Source: Pigoraptor chileana (lineage: Eukaryota > Opisthokonta > Filasterea). Taken from it: a DNA stretch of 49,422 nt. Location of the stretch: positions 1 through 49,422 of the forward strand of contig CALSCR010000376.1 in the NCBI GenBank assembly GCA_943704495.1. Direction: 5' to 3'. The notes under the pieces are model-generated. The model did no database searches and was not told where the DNA came from. It saw nothing but the letters and a program-made list of their open reading frames with translations. Below are positions 12,064-24,900 of this stretch, in pieces (position 1 is the stretch's first letter; the number at the start of each line of letters is the position of its first letter). The position numbers were made by a program, and so were the translations under genes.

Positions 12064-14273
12064 CATACACATACACATACGCACATACACACACATACAC
12101 AAACATACACACACACACATACATACACATACGCACACACACACACACACACACAAAGCATTATTTCCTACTGAATGTGCACTTCATTTTTCGTATCTTT
12201 TGCATACGGGTATTCTGGCGACGTACAGGCCTCTCTGGCCACGCTGTGCGCCAAGAGTGAACGATACGTCGGCACGGAGGGTGGAGGGTAAGCAACTGAT
12301 CACGTGCCAGTCTTGAGGGGGTCGCACCACTTGTGCTCTCAGTGAACAGAGCTGCAGGATTCAAGTCAGTGTCTCAGGCGCTGTGCCCGTGGTCTCCACA
12401 AAACACAGAGAGAGAGAGAGAGAGAGATGTAGGATTCAAGTCAGTGTCATAGGCGCTGTGCCCATGGACTCCACATCAGTGAACAGAGATAGTGCTGTGC
12501 TGCATAAGTGCAGTGATAGCTCTCCTGGGAGTTAAAATCGATTGGCTTGCGACCGCAACCGCGATGATGGGCCTTTTTTGTAGTGAACGTGGTTTTTTTC
12601 TTTTCGTCTCTCTTGCGCTTGTCTTTCTCAGTCAACGTCATTACAAAGTATTCATATGTGTCACAAATGTATTGCATGCTATTCATATTCGAACATGTCA
12701 TTCCTTTTTTATCTGCAGCATGGATCAGTCTATCTCGTACCTCGCTGATCGCGGCGCCGCCAAGTACATTCAATTCAATCCCATTCGAGCAGAGACCGTA
12801 CGTCTGCCAAATGGAGCTGCCTTTGTCATATCAAACAGCCTCGTCGAGGCGAACAAATATGTTACTGCGGGGACGCAGTTTAACCTCCGCGTCGTCGAGT
12901 GCAGGACAGCTGCAAAGGTGCGGAGAGTGTGCCATTGCGCTGGGTGCGAAACTTCAATGCCGGAAGAGTGCACAGTAATGCATTTCAACGTTCATGCGTG
13001 TCGTTGTTGTCGTATTCAGCGGTTGCCAGAGGCTGATCTCTCCTCTCTTTCTGTGTTATGTGGCCTTGTGCATGTGTTTTGCGTCACAGGTTCTTGCCAA
13101 GTTGTCGGGTGGAGTAGACTTCCGCACGGTGCGCACTCTCGGTGACCTCCAGACGAAGCTTGGAAGAAGCCTGAGGCAGATGGTCGACATGACTGCCCAG
13201 CTGCGTGAGGAGGCATACTCACGGGCGGATGTCACTGCACTACTCGGCCTATCGGTAGGTGCTACCGTCATTGATTATGTGGGGGCCGAGGTTGCCTATG
13301 TGCACTTTCGGCATATACTAATACGCTGAATCCAAGTGTGTTTGAAAGTAATGCGCATATTTTTGTTTCTTATTTCCCCACTCTAATTTTCGTTCTACAT
13401 GTAAATGTGCGCGGTTATTCTTTCGCCGCCGTTGATGTGTTGTTGCTTATAATATAGGACGAGGAATTTGTTTCCGAATGCCTCAGTCCCTCAACAAAGG
13501 ATGCGCAAATGTTCAACCTGCGAAAACGATCGCGTCACGTGTATGCCGAGGCAGAGAGGGTCTTGCTCTTCAAGCAGGTGTGCGAGAACCCCTCAGCGGA
13601 CTCTCTCCAGGTGCGTGCTGAGTCCATTTATAATCATACTTGCAAATGTATACATGTGTGTTCATTATCGACCGGCGTTGAATCAACCGATTCGAAAGCA
13701 AAGGATTTGCAGAGTATTTCGATCGCATCATGATAATTCGTCACTTCTTTTGTGTTTGGTGGTGTAACAGGAGCTTGGGAGGCTGATGAATGAAAGCCAG
13801 GCCAGCTGCAGCGTCGACTATGCGTGCAGCTGTGAACTCGACCAGCTCACATCGCTCTGCCGGTGAGAGTCAGAGCCTGTAGCAAACAATCCATTGTTAA
13901 TTGAAAACGCGCATGTGTGTGTGTCACTGTGCGCATGTATCTCATCTTGGAATTCATTGCAAGTGAGCCGCCGCCGCCGCCCTGTCCTGAGTGGACGGCC
14001 GCTCATATAGTGCGTAGGTATGCATGCCGAGTGTGTTTATTGAAGTCACGCGCATTGCCCGCCGGCAGGGAACTTGGTGCGCTCGGATCGCGTCTCACAG
14101 GCGCAGGCTGGGGCGGCTGCGCTGTGTCACTCGTGGCCGTCGACCGCGTGGACGACTTTGTCAAGAATGTGTCGCGCCTTTACTACGAGAACGACGAGCG
14201 TCGCGCGCGCCTTGTGAAGACGGCACTTTTCGCCACGCAGCCCGGATCGGGTGCTTGCGTCATTACCCTGTAA
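10320..14273 (+). CDS. Galactokinase / N-acetylgalactosamine kinase (GHMP kinase)
   Basis: It phosphorylates galactose or GalNAc at C1 using ATP (Leloir pathway or GalNAc salvage, cytosol). Eleven exons: 10320-10390, 10537-10634, 10999-11225, 11462-11533, 11816-11899, 12229-12287, 12719-12917, 13090-13254, 13458-13610, 13771-13862, 14069-14273; 474 residues. All GHMP signatures are present: [17 protein letters not shown] (motif 1, split by intron 2), [15 protein letters not shown] (ATP-binding motif 2, split by intron 4), [16 protein letters not shown] (split by intron 6) and [15 protein letters not shown] (motif 3). The extra insert before MDQSISYL-type motifs and the length (human GALK2 458, GALK1 392) favour a eukaryotic GALK2/Gal1-like protein. 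I cannot tell the preferred sugar. Introns 4 and 6 carry dispersed 49-nt elements. Confidence 0.93.
11723..11752 (+). repeat. 49-nt hairpin element, truncated copy b
   Basis: Only the first 30 bases (TATAGGATTCAAGTCATTGT onward to GGCGCT) match, and the copy then ends in T/C-rich intron sequence. It is in galactokinase intron 4. Confidence 0.65.
12013..12155. repeat. Compound (AC)n(AT)n microsatellite in galactokinase intron 5
   Basis: About 140 bases of near-pure AC and AT dinucleotides with interspersed ACATAC units, entirely intronic. Confidence 0.95.
12340..12488 (+). repeat. Two 49-nt hairpin elements (copies c, d) flanked by a 12-bp direct repeat
   Basis: Copy c spans 12353-12400 and copy d spans 12426-12475, separated by an (AG)n tract. 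Both keep GGATTCAAGTCAGTGTC and GGCGCTGTGCCC and end in TCTCCACA or ACTCCACA. The pair is bracketed by a perfect 12-bp repeat, CAGTGAACAGAG, at 12340-12351 and 12477-12488. This looks like a target-site duplication. The block lies in galactokinase intron 6. Confidence 0.85.
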
Positions 14274-15169
14274 AATCCCCGGCTAACTAATAAATTAACG
14301 TTGGTTTTGCCTTTCATGACAAATGTGTCCCGTATTCTTACTTGGTCAACAAGGATTATATTCCTCGCAAGAGCCCTCGGCTGGTCACGAGTATTGTCAT
14401 GTTCATCGCCTCTTTGATATCTTTGATAGTTAACTAGAGTCGACGTCGGGTGTGTAACGTTGCTTGCATTTCTGGTGCTCAGCTTTATAATGCATATAAT
14501 TAATCGGTCCGGGCTATTGGAGACACCAAACCAAGGGTACTGAGCGATCAGTACCCTTGCATCAATTGAACCCGATTGAAACTGAGTCATAATAAACTGC
14601 TGCATCCGGCTGTCGGTCGCACATTTATGTCACTATTAGTCGCCACATCTGTCACAGCCCTCCGCTGCGGAGTGCGATTGAGTCAGTCGCACATCAGCCG
14701 GCACGTTTGAGCCTTGTGTTGAATCGACACAATGTCAGCCACGCATCCCCGGGCCGCACAGTGTAGTTCTGCAATTCTATCGCCGATTATCAACAGGGGC
14801 AGAATTCGCAATTTGATGCCGAATGGCCTGAATTAACTGTGCAGACGTTTTGTCTCCTTTTTGTTTGAGAATTTCAAGGATACGGCAGACAGGCCATCAT
14901 TTTGAGCACACAACAGTGGCAATACAATACATAGGAAAGACAAGAAAAGAAAAAAATTTAACAGTCATCGGGTGGAGTGGTTGAGGCGCATAGGCAAAAC
15001 AGACGCAACAAACGCAAGGCGAATTCAAATCGACAAACAAAACAAAGAAACAAAATCAAAGACAAAAAACAAAGAAGAACAGCGAGTGCGATTGCGTATT
15101 AATTAGCAGTCAGCTCAATCGACGGCTACCGCAGGTTGCGACCACCAACTAACAAACACCCGAAAGCAC
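14274..15169. other. Convergent spacer, galactokinase / coiled-coil gene
   Basis: This tail-to-tail region of about 0.9 kb has A-rich tracts at 14930-15080, close to the 3' end of the minus-strand gene, and AATAAA-like sequence just after the galactokinase stop (TAATAAATTA). I see no other gene. Confidence 0.5.
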
Positions 15170-17761
15170 TCAGCGCTCGCTCGCACTGTCGTCGTCTTCA
15201 TCGTCACTCTCTTCCTGCCGGCGCGTTCCCCGATGCGCGGAGGCATGCAGGACAGCTGCCGAGACCTCGCCACCACCGCGCACCGGCTCTCCAGAGCCAG
15301 CCTCGCTTGATGGATCGTCTTCTCCGGCGTACCCAGTGCCACGTGACTCGACGCGCAGAGCGGACCGTTCCTCGGGCGAGTGGACTATGGTCTCTCGCTC
15401 CGTGCGGTGGCGACGCGGCGGGCGCGATGACGAAAGCCGAGTGTCGTTTTTGGCACCCGCATGGCTGGCCAGAAACAGATCCTCAAATTCACCGCCAGCA
15501 GCCGCATTATCCGCACGGACGCCCCTCAGCGACGACAAGTGTGCGTCTGCGGGATAGTCCTCCGGGTAGTCGGCAAGGAAGAGATCGGTCGGGTCACCGG
15601 CAGGCAGGCGAAGCACGCGCGCACTGATGGTATCCCGCTCTCTCGCAATGCGGTCGCGCTCGACACGGGCAATGCGGAGATCGCGCCGAATCTGCCGCTT
15701 CTCCTCCCTGTGCTGCGCGTCCATCCGAGCCACCTGCGCTTCTGCCCAGTGCGCAGCAGCCTCCGCCTGGGCGCTTGCTTCGGCCACGGCAACATCCGCG
15801 CGACGCAGCAGGCGCGCCTGTTCATCAACTTCACCCTTCAACCGCAAGCGCGCTTCGTTTGTCGCCTCAATCTGTCCCTTCATGTCATCAAGCTCTCGCA
15901 GAGCACGATCGAGTTCCCTCTGCAGCTCCGACACAACTGCCCTCCCACTTCGCGCCTGCTCCCGCCACCCGGCCGCAGCCTGCTGAGACTGCGTGACCAT
16001 CTCCCGCAACTCGGCAGCCTCCGCGTCCCCCCGCGACGCAACCTCATTGATGCGCACCTCTGCATCGCGTATAGCGGCCTCGTGGCGCCGTGCAAGTGCT
16101 TCAACACGCGCAGTAAACCGACTCTCAGCGTCCTCCCGTGCGGCGTTTGCTTCCGCAACGACCTTTCGCATTTCCTCCACCTGGCGCAACGCCTCAAGAC
16201 GCTCCACACGGGCATCCTCAATCAGCCTTTCTGTCGTCCGCAGGCGCCGCGTGGTGTCCTCTAGCTGTCCGGCTAGCCTTGCACGTTCGTTCTCAGTGTG
16301 CTGCAGTTGCTGCTGAGCAGTGCTTCGGAGTGCTTCCAATTCGGTGACCATCTTATCGCGCTCTGCCTCTGCCGCACGCAGGCGCCGGTTGAGGTTTTCG
16401 ACAAGCCCATCCATCCGCGCAAGCTCCGTGGGTTGCTCCTTCATCACCCTCTCAAGTTCATGTTCGGCGGTGCGTTTGTCGCGAAGAGCGCGCTCAACCT
16501 GCGCTCTTGCCGCGGCATCTGACTCCTCCGCTCGTGCAAGTTCGTCCCTCAACTTCTTGCACTCTGTCGCCGCAATTTGCCGCGCGGCGTCGATTTCTGC
16601 GCGGGATCTGTCCTCCGCCTCCTTGAGTGACATGCGCATACGGTCGGCGAGGCGTGCAAGCTCCTTTGTTGCCTGCTGCTCGCGCAGAAGGGCTTGGTCG
16701 CGCTCGAGATTGCTTTCCTCGATGAGGTCCATGCACTCTTGCACGTGGTTGTACATGCCCATTTCGCGCTGCTGAGCAAGGTCAATCGACCGCTTTGCAG
16801 CCGCCAGTGCATCCCGTAATGCATCTCTCTCTTTCTGCGCCTCGGATGAGGTGCGGCGGAGACCGTCGGTTTCAGAGCGTGCTTCCATTATGCTCTGCTC
16901 AAATGTGCGCATCTGATCTTCACTGGCCCTCAACCTGCGATCCTTCTCCTCGAGCGCACGCGCCTGCGATTGCACCTCCGAGTTTGCCGCAAGCAGCTTT
17001 TGCTTCACTGCACTCTGCGCCGATGCCGACTGCTGAACCTCCATGCGACACCGCCGCAGTTCTTCCTCAAGGGCGTCGGCGTCCATACGGCGCTGTCGTA
17101 GCTCCTGTTCCAGGCGCTCACGATCCTCTTCCATTGCACGCAACTGCGACGCTTGCTCATCGCTTTGGCGCCGCCACAAACTCCCCTCGTCCCTGGCCGT
17201 CGCCGCCTCTGTTCCCCGCTCGAATGCTTCCCTAACTGCAGACCTGTGTGACTCGCGAAGGCGCGCAATCTCCCCATCCGCACGGTGTTGCTGTTCAAGC
17301 AGTGCATCGTTTTCCTGCTGAGCGATCTCAAGCCTCTCCTGCAGCTCTTCCCACTCCTCCACAGACACGGGTGCATTCGACGGGTGGTAGCCGCCTTGCC
17401 CTGGTGCCAGTCCGGAAGCGCGCGCCTCTGCGATGATCTCCGCATGTCTCCGCAGCTCTTCGTGGAGGCGCTCATTTTCATGGAGAATTCCGTCGGCGTG
17501 CGATCTCAACACATCAACCTCGTCACGCAGTGTCTGCAGCTCCTCATCAGCGTAGGGTGCAGTCGGCGCAAAGACCATGTTTTGGTGAACTGGGAGGCCG
17601 TGCTCAGCAGGGTGCGCATTGCGGCCGTTGTGGCCAAGGGGCGACATAGCCATATCAGCCGGGGCGGACATAGCCATATCAGCCCCTGCAGCATGACGCG
17701 ACGACAGCGGTCGCCTGCTTGGCGCGCCCAGATCAGCGTCCTGTGTTTGTCGAGTTGACAT
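15170..17761 (-). CDS. Long coiled-coil protein, function unknown
   Basis: A single-exon ORF of 863 residues from the ATG at 17761 (MSTRQTQDADL). An in-frame upstream ATG at 17860 would add 33 residues, but that extension looks like spacer sequence. After a disordered N-terminus of about 75 residues, almost the whole protein to about residue 720 is heptad-like, rich in Glu, Arg, Ala, Gln and Leu with repeated LRRAEAER-type segments. This predicts an uninterrupted parallel coiled coil. The tail holds an acidic, low-complexity end (ESDDEDDDSASER). No motor, FHA, Rab-binding or transmembrane segment is visible. Size and form suit a structural, centrosomal, flagellar or golgin-type protein, but composition alone cannot decide. 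Its lack of introns contrasts with most neighbours. Confidence 0.8.
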   Translation of the reverse strand: MSTRQTQDADLGAPSRRPLSSRHAAGADMAMSAPADMAMSPLGHNGRNAHPAEHGLPVHQNMVFAPTAPYADEELQTLRDEVDVLRSHADGILHENERLHEELRRHAEIIAEARASGLAPGQGGYHPSNAPVSVEEWEELQERLEIAQQENDALLEQQHRADGEIARLRESHRSAVREAFERGTEAATARDEGSLWRRQSDEQASQLRAMEEDRERLEQELRQRRMDADALEEELRRCRMEVQQSASAQSAVKQKLLAANSEVQSQARALEEKDRRLRASEDQMRTFEQSIMEARSETDGLRRTSSEAQKERDALRDALAAAKRSIDLAQQREMGMYNHVQECMDLIEESNLERDQALLREQQATKELARLADRMRMSLKEAEDRSRAEIDAARQIAATECKKLRDELARAEESDAAARAQVERALRDKRTAEHELERVMKEQPTELARMDGLVENLNRRLRAAEAERDKMVTELEALRSTAQQQLQHTENERARLAGQLEDTTRRLRTTERLIEDARVERLEALRQVEEMRKVVAEANAAREDAESRFTARVEALARRHEAAIRDAEVRINEVASRGDAEAAELREMVTQSQQAAAGWREQARSGRAVVSELQRELDRALRELDDMKGQIEATNEARLRLKGEVDEQARLLRRADVAVAEASAQAEAAAHWAEAQVARMDAQHREEKRQIRRDLRIARVERDRIARERDTISARVLRLPAGDPTDLFLADYPEDYPADAHLSSLRGVRADNAAAGGEFEDLFLASHAGAKNDTRLSSSRPPRRHRTERETIVHSPEERSALRVESRGTGYAGEDDPSSEAGSGEPVRGGGEVSAAVLHASAHRGTRRQEESDDEDDDSASER

Positions 17762-18959
17762 GTGTAGAAAATATGTACGGATGTTTCCAAAGTCGTTTTT
17801 AAGAGTTTTAGACCACATATTCTTTGTTAAGGCGAACCAAAATAAGTTGTCCATGCACATTGTGAATGGCTATGCACTTGTACAGTCGTTTCAGCAATAC
17901 CGACCTTTATCATGTCCACAGGCGGGAATCGAACAGGCGACGCCGCAGACACAGACGCCATGTTGCGTCGGCAGCGCGAGCTCTTTATCGGATCTAAAGC
18001 AACTATCCGTCTGCTTTGTGTGTGTGAGATCTATTGACTGTTTTTCGCGGGCACTTCGTTTGCCGACGCTTTTGCACTCCAATGCGCCAGGAATATAGAC
18101 CTTAGATCCAGTTGAAACAAGAACACAATGTCTTGCAATTTTTCAAAAAAAACAAACAACCCTTATGTTTTGAAAGTTGCTTGGCGAGTGGGTGCGCGCC
18201 GTTTCTTGTAAATCGACCGTCAATAATCTGTTGTGATTGTCGAAGTGGCTTCACTGTGACTAAGTGACGACCGAGAAATTTTGGATTTTTTTCAAAAAAA
18301 TTGCCGCCACAAACCGCCAATCACGTGACTTATGATGACATCCGGACTCACGTGACTGGAAGAGACTTTATTCGGAGAGAGCGCCACCCCATACATTTTC
18401 CATAGTCAAGCGCTGTTTATTTTCTTTCAAAGTCGCAGTTTCACAGCACAAGAGAGACAGGCGGCTGTGGTGGGGAAAGATTAAAGATTCAATGTTCACG
18501 GCACTCTCACACACGCAAACACAGACATTGACACACTCGCCGATGTCGTAATGTGGATGTCCGATACTAATTCAATATTGTAAGACCTGAGTTGTTGGGT
18601 CAGTATATAACGTTGCGGTCAAAACTGAGATCACTGTTTGGTATTATTTGCAGAGGCGTAGATAGCGCGATACAACCGCATCGATCGACCTACTTTCGCC
18701 CAGCCCATTCGACACGCGCGTGGTTGCCTGCCTCTGCATGAAGCCTGGAAATAGGGATAGACCGGTCTTTGCACACACACGCATTACGCATTGCTACCGA
18801 CTACTTCAACGCGTTTGGCGCACAACCCCGACTTGCACACACATTATGCGCATCCTCTTGCTTTCGGCGTGAACCGGAATTGGCACCACGGTTCGCCGGT
18901 GATCCTCTTGCAGCTGTTGCGTCTGTGCCGTTCTGCGGACGCGGCGTGCTTCAAATAGA
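17762..18959. promoter_or_regulatory. Divergent promoter region, coiled-coil gene / solenoid gene
   Basis: This 1.2-kb head-to-head spacer contains the paired TCACGTGAC module at 18321-18356 and a TATATAA-like sequence at about 18604. A plausible acceptor (CTCTTGCAG near 18911) leaves open an extra 5' exon of the plus-strand gene. Confidence 0.5.
18321..18356. promoter_or_regulatory. Composite module TCACGTGAC / ATGACATC / TCACGTGAC, copy 1
   Basis: TCACGTGAC occurs at 18321-18329 and 18348-18356, with ATGACATC at 18335-18342 between them. The gap from ATGACATC to the second palindrome is 5 nt. CACGTG is the E-box core of bHLH/bHLH-Zip factors, and TCACGTGA is the Cbf1/TFE-type extended site. 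A CCAAT pentamer overlaps the left site (18317-18321). Confidence 0.55.
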
Positions 18960-21900
18960 ATGTTTGACCGCGACGGCCTCTGGGAGTGTCATCAACCTTA
19001 CCTGCGTGTGTCTGCCTCCCCTTCAAATGAGTTTGCGACAGCGAAAGACGGATCCAATAATGTTGCTGCAGATGCTAACGACAAGATTGTGTGCGTGACC
19101 GCGGTTCTGCCTCGTCTCTGCTTTGTGAACTTGATCTCCCTCCGCCCCGATTTCCTTCTCGACGATGACGATGGTGGGCGGAGTAACAACGCTTCGTGCC
19201 CGCCTTCGCCGCTTTCAAGCACTCCATCGCCGGGGGTGCGCACCATATCGCCCGTCATCGAACGAGTTGAATTCTGCAAAACAGAGGCGGACGGTGTGTT
19301 TGTGGAGGTGCCCGAGGTGACCTCGAGCGAGTCTCATATCCGCCACTTTTTCCGCACTGGGTATCCGTCCAGACTCACTGTTGCCGCTCGCGGACTAGCT
19401 CGCTGTGTGCGCGTGACTGTACGGATGGGCACCTTGTCCTCTGCGTCTGCATCTCGCCCCCCTTCCATTCTCGAACTATGTTTTGATGTGGAGCCCGCGG
19501 GTATTTTGAGCGCATGCTTTGAGTGCTATCCTGTGGACGAGTGCCCCCCGCCCGTTGCGCAGATGCGACTGATGAACGCAGTCACGTGCGTTGCATCTCG
19601 AGCCGATGTATATGAGCGTGCCTCGTCACTTGCGTTGTGCGGGTTGGCAATGGCACGCTCTCGACGCTTCGTGCAAGGCGCAGAGATGATCGAGGCCGCC
19701 GCGCGCACCATTGAGGAGCGGGAGACGGTTACCGGACCCGCATTTGGCGCAAATTTCGCGGGAGAAAGATCGTGGGATGAACATTTCGTCGCGCCGCTTG
19801 ACGACGACTATGCAGTCCCGTACCGTGTTGGAATTGACGGTTACTCTGTCCAGACTGAGGTGTCCGCCGCTGCGATTCTTCACATTCTCGCTGCGGACGT
19901 GCATCTGCAGGCGTCAAACTCCGCGCGATTCATCCGCTCTGTCCGCACAGCCTGCGAGTCGATCCACTCACTCCCGCGTCCGCCGTCGAGAGATCCCGTG
20001 TCGGACGCCGGCACGTGCCTTGCGCCCGTTGCAGACGCCTTCCTCGCCGTGGCCCGCCGTTGCCTGGGCGACACGGCTATTGTTGTGCGCGGGGCCATTC
20101 TGCGCATCATTGTATCTGCAAGCGAGAGCCTCGGCAGTAACATTGGGCGCCTGTTCCCTCTACTGGTCCGCGACGTCGCCTTTTCGTACTCGCACCACCT
20201 GTGCACCCATCACGTGCCCTTGGCGGACGCTATAGCGGGCAGGTCACGTGCAACGTCGACCAGCTCTGTTGGATCCAACCCTATGCTCGCGTCTCAAAAA
20301 GAAACCATGCAAGCCATCACCGACGCGCTGTCACATTCGTCGACCGGCGGTGGCGGACTGAATGTGCAGCTGTCTTCGGCATACGAGAGCGCATTGGAGT
20401 GCTTTCACTCGCTTTCGACGAGGTATGGCGGGTTTGTCTTGGCGGGAAGGCTTGATGGCGGTGCTGCACGCACGCGGCGCACAAGTGGGAGGGCGTCGGA
20501 CTGCGAGGGGATGGGCAGGGATGACATTGACAACCGGCTTGATATTAGGTCGTCTCTCTTTGAGGCGCTATCGCCCACAACATCCTCCGAGTTTCACCCA
20601 TCGGCGCTTGTTCATCTCCTGCGAATGGACGCAGAGATGGCTGCACGCAGCGGTGCGTGGTGTGCGGACACGGCATACCTCACCATCCTCCTTCAGCTAC
20701 ACGATGCGGCGGCCTCACGGGGTGACTCGGAGTCTGTCCTTGCGACGACACGTACTTGGCGCGAGTTTGTCCGACAGCCGTGCCCTCCGCGGGCAGCCGG
20801 TTCGCTGATGCGGTGGGCATCTGCGGTTTTGTCGCGGTGGCCGTGCGTGCCTTGGGGAAGTGCACGCGACGCTGAGATTGCTGACAGTCCCGCGCTGCGC
20901 CGGATGAGCACGCGGAGTCACGTGGTTTACCACTGCAACTGTGGAGAGAGCAACGGTGCTTCACTGCCGCACGGATGTCTCGTCCTCGTCCTTGACCTTG
21001 TGCGCGCTGTTGGGTCGACATATGGCCATCTCTGCGTGCCACCATGTGCGGGTGGAGGGGGTGTATGTGCAGTGTCTGAGCGCGGGAAGCGGGCGTTGGA
21101 GTCGACCAGGGCCGGCCTGTGTGCGGTCTTGTTTGCGATCGAGCTGTGCGCGCGTGCGCATCTACGGTTGATGGCCTCTGATCCGCGCAAGGTTGCACTT
21201 GACATGTTTGGCAAACTGTGGTCGTGTGTGCGTCTCGACCCGCAGCTGTCGAGTGCGCTCCTCGCCGAAATGCTCGATGCTGCGTGTGTGATGACGGATG
21301 CCGGCCGATCCCTCCCCCTGCACGCGGCGCACTCTCTGCGCGTTGGCGTCGATTCATTTTTGCCGTCGCGCGATGGAAAGCCGGTGATTCCGGGATTTGT
21401 CGAGGGAGCGTCGACGTCGTTGGCTACTGCATGCGAGAAGGGATGCGGAGTCGGGAGCGTGGGTGGCGGGGAAACGTGCCCGAGCTTTCGTCAGCTGTTG
21501 ACGTCGATGATGTCGTTTGTCACGCGTGCGTCGGACTGGCTGCCCGGATGCACGCACGACGACGCCCCTGCACTCGTCGCGGCATTGGTACGGTGCCTCC
21601 TTGCGTCGGGTAGATTGTCAGATGCAGCATGCTTTGCTGCTCTCGAGGCAATGTTCCATAAGCATGCTGTGAGGACAATCGCGCACCGTGCCGCACTCGA
21701 GGACCTCGCGAAGGCATTTGCACTTCAATCCTCGTACGCTTCGTCGTCGCGCGCGTCATCCCGATCGACCGACGCCGGCGATAAGGGCATTAATTCGCCC
21801 TGTTCGCAGGAATCTGGCGTGCACACGCTCGTTCTCATTCTACGGCACTGCGTGATTGACAGCACTTTGCCGCCGGCCATATACGACGGCGGCGCCTTTG

Positions 21901-24900
21901 AGCGGGATCCGCCGCGTGTCGAGAGGGAGCATGACTTGTTTGTTGACAGACTGACGTTTGCGAGCGACTGTCTCGTGGAGACGGATCATCTGGCGCCTGT
22001 TGCCGATAGAGACGACGGCCTCCGCGTTCTGCACACTGTGGCGTCGCTGCTTGTCGAAGTGGTTGAGAGACACCCCCAATCACGTGTCAGAGAGCTCGCC
22101 TTGCGGACGGCCATGCTCTGCGTGCTAAAGTGCGTGAGACCAACAACAGCAACGCAAGCAACATCAGCATCGGTGTGCGGTTCTCACAGCCCGTCTCAAT
22201 GCACACACGCTCCCTTGCCGAGCAATCCCGTCGAACACCTGCTTACAAAGCTCTCGCCACCAGACGCCACATACTCTGATGAAGGTGAGGAGCCTTCCTG
22301 CGAATCGTACTCGATGGCGGACATTTTTGTTGCAACAATCCGCTCAGCGCTCACACACAGAGTGCACGGCGATCTCCAGCGTCGCTGCCTCGTCACCCTT
22401 TCTGGCGTTTTCGAGGCAGGCGGCCACCTGTCCCTCGCTCACGTGCCGTTTGAGTTTTGGGCGTGGATGGTCGCAGCCATTGTTCCTCTCATCGGTCTTG
22501 TTGCGTGCAATGATTGGGCGGAGGTGCGCAACCCCGCGCTCTCCCTGCTCGTGTCGCTGTCGTCCGACCTCTGCGAAGGCACACACCTGCGACCGCCGCG
22601 GCTGCATCTTGCGGCGGGCGCCGTGTCTGCCTTTTGTGCACCAACGGGCCCTGGTGCTGGCGCGCCCTCGGTGCTCAGCAGCCTCCTCCACGGCGAGTCG
22701 CTGCAGTCGCGTGTGGCGGGTGTCAGAATTGCGGGCAATCTGCTTGGTGCCGAGCGTCACGTGAGGAGACACTTTGCGGGACACCCTTTCGCAGACCCAG
22801 CGCACTGGATGGCCATCGTGGAGGACCTGATCGACATTGAAGGTGCGTGTGCGTTTGTGCATCTTGATTGACAGGTTGTGGTTGTCTGAAACTGGCGGCA
22901 GTACCACCGAACGAGTTTCCCAGTTTATGCTGTGCGCCCCAGCCATGTCAAACACACGCGACACTGGCTGTGGATGTGTCTGTGTATGTGCGTGTGTGTG
23001 ATTGTGCGTGTGCATTGCTCATTTTTATGCACAGCGATTGTGTTGTGAACACGAAAACCTAACTTATCATCCCTGTGCGTCTTTTGCATGGGGTTAACCC
23101 CTGACATTGACACCACCCAATATGTGTCCATTTTTACCGCGCAGAGTGTGATCCAGTTCTCGCAGAGACAGTCGCACCTCTCATCGATGTTGCTCAGTCG
23201 CTGTTTCCCTCACCGGACGCCCCGCCACCCGTGACGCCCACTCCCGACGTGCCCGACGTCCCCGACATTGCCAGCGGTCCCGAGGGCGCAGCGGCGACCA
23301 TCTCGATGGAGGCCTTTTCTCTTCCCCTCTCGGACGACACGTGGGCACTGATAGTCGCATGCAACATGTCTTCACTGCGCACGGCGGAGGCGGGCAGCTC
23401 TGCACGGGACTCATTTGCGGTCAGCCCGAGTGCTCGCTTGGCTGCAATGAAAGGACGCCTGACCCAGCCTGGGGGTGGAGGAGGCATGGGTGGGAGTGGC
23501 GGTGGTCTGGGCCCTGCACACTCACAGGCATTGCACACGCGCGATGCGCAACGGTCCAGAAGGCAAGCCCCGCGCTCGCCAATCGGGACATCGTCTGCAG
23601 ACAGAATTCTTGAGGATGAAGAGGATTCGGAAGGTGGCGAGAGAGACAGACGCGGGGACGTGCATGGGCGAGGTAATGTGGCTTGCAAGGGCAGCAGTGA
23701 CTATGACGACGGGATTGACGGAGAAGATGGTGAGCCTGAAGTTGATCTTCTCAGCGGGTCGGCACCCCCAGTGTTGGAAGACCACAGAGGACTCGCGCAG
23801 CATGGTCAATCTCGCTCGAAGGGTGCGGGCATACGGGAAGACGCTGCGCTTGATTTTGGAAACGAATTCAGTCTCGAGGACGCCGACGCCGACGCTGACG
23901 CCGACGCTGGCATGGATGTAGGCGCTGCCGGTGAGCGTGGTGCCCGCGTGGACAAACTTTTGTCTGGAGGTGGGTTGACCGCGTTTAGTGCGAACAGTGC
24001 AAATAATGGGAAGCAGAACCGACCCGCGACTGCAGCGAAGGGTTCGCAAAGGAAAGGAGAGAAGAAGGCGTCGGAAAAGCGAAAAGTGGGACTTTCCGAT
24101 TCCGATTCCGACGAGGGTGGGTGTTGTTTGTATGGGACTTGTCTTTACTCCCTGTTATTCCCTATTGAATGGCTTGCAGTTTCGCGTCATATTCATCCGC
24201 TCATTACCATGTACAAAAAACGGATACAAAAAAATTCTAACTCTCGCCGTCCCGTATGCACACACCCACCGTCACAATCGCCGCCGCACTGTAACATACA
24301 CACCGCTAAATACAACCCAAACACACAAACATTCAGACGAAGATGTTGAGTATCTCTACATTGCCGGCCAACTCGACGTCCTTGAAGAGCGCCTTGGCGA
24401 CGGAACCAACTCGCCATCCGGGGCCAGTGGGACTGCGCGCACACACGCACCCATGACGCGTGCGGACGTCATTGAAGGTTCGAGTAACGGTGGTAGCGGC
24501 ACCGCAGGCAGTAGCAAGAGGCCCCAGCGACCCCAATCGGCGTCTGCATCACGTGCAGGGCGGGCGCCGACGGGGGCGGTGGCTGCCTGGGCCGTGGCGG
24601 GCGTCGCGGGTGACCTGGGTGAAGGGGCACCGCTGTCGCCATCGTCACCGGGGTCCATGAGGAGAGGAAGTGGGCGTGGCGTTCCATTCACCCGCGGTGG
24701 GGCGGTGAGTCCGGATGTCCGCGAATCGCGTGACGGTGGAATGTCCAAACCCTCTGCCAACGGCTTTTTTGATGCGTATGCCATGTTTGAAGACGAGACA
24801 GTTGGTGATGATGACGATGATATTGCGGGAAATGTGACTCTCTCCGACGCGCAAATATCGCTCGCGTTGGACGACTTTCGAGATGAGTTTGGCGCAAACG

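Noticed and set aside
17925-17945. Second tRNA-like GGGAATCGAACA
   Set aside because: No cloverleaf can be built around it; it is a chance match in a promoter region.
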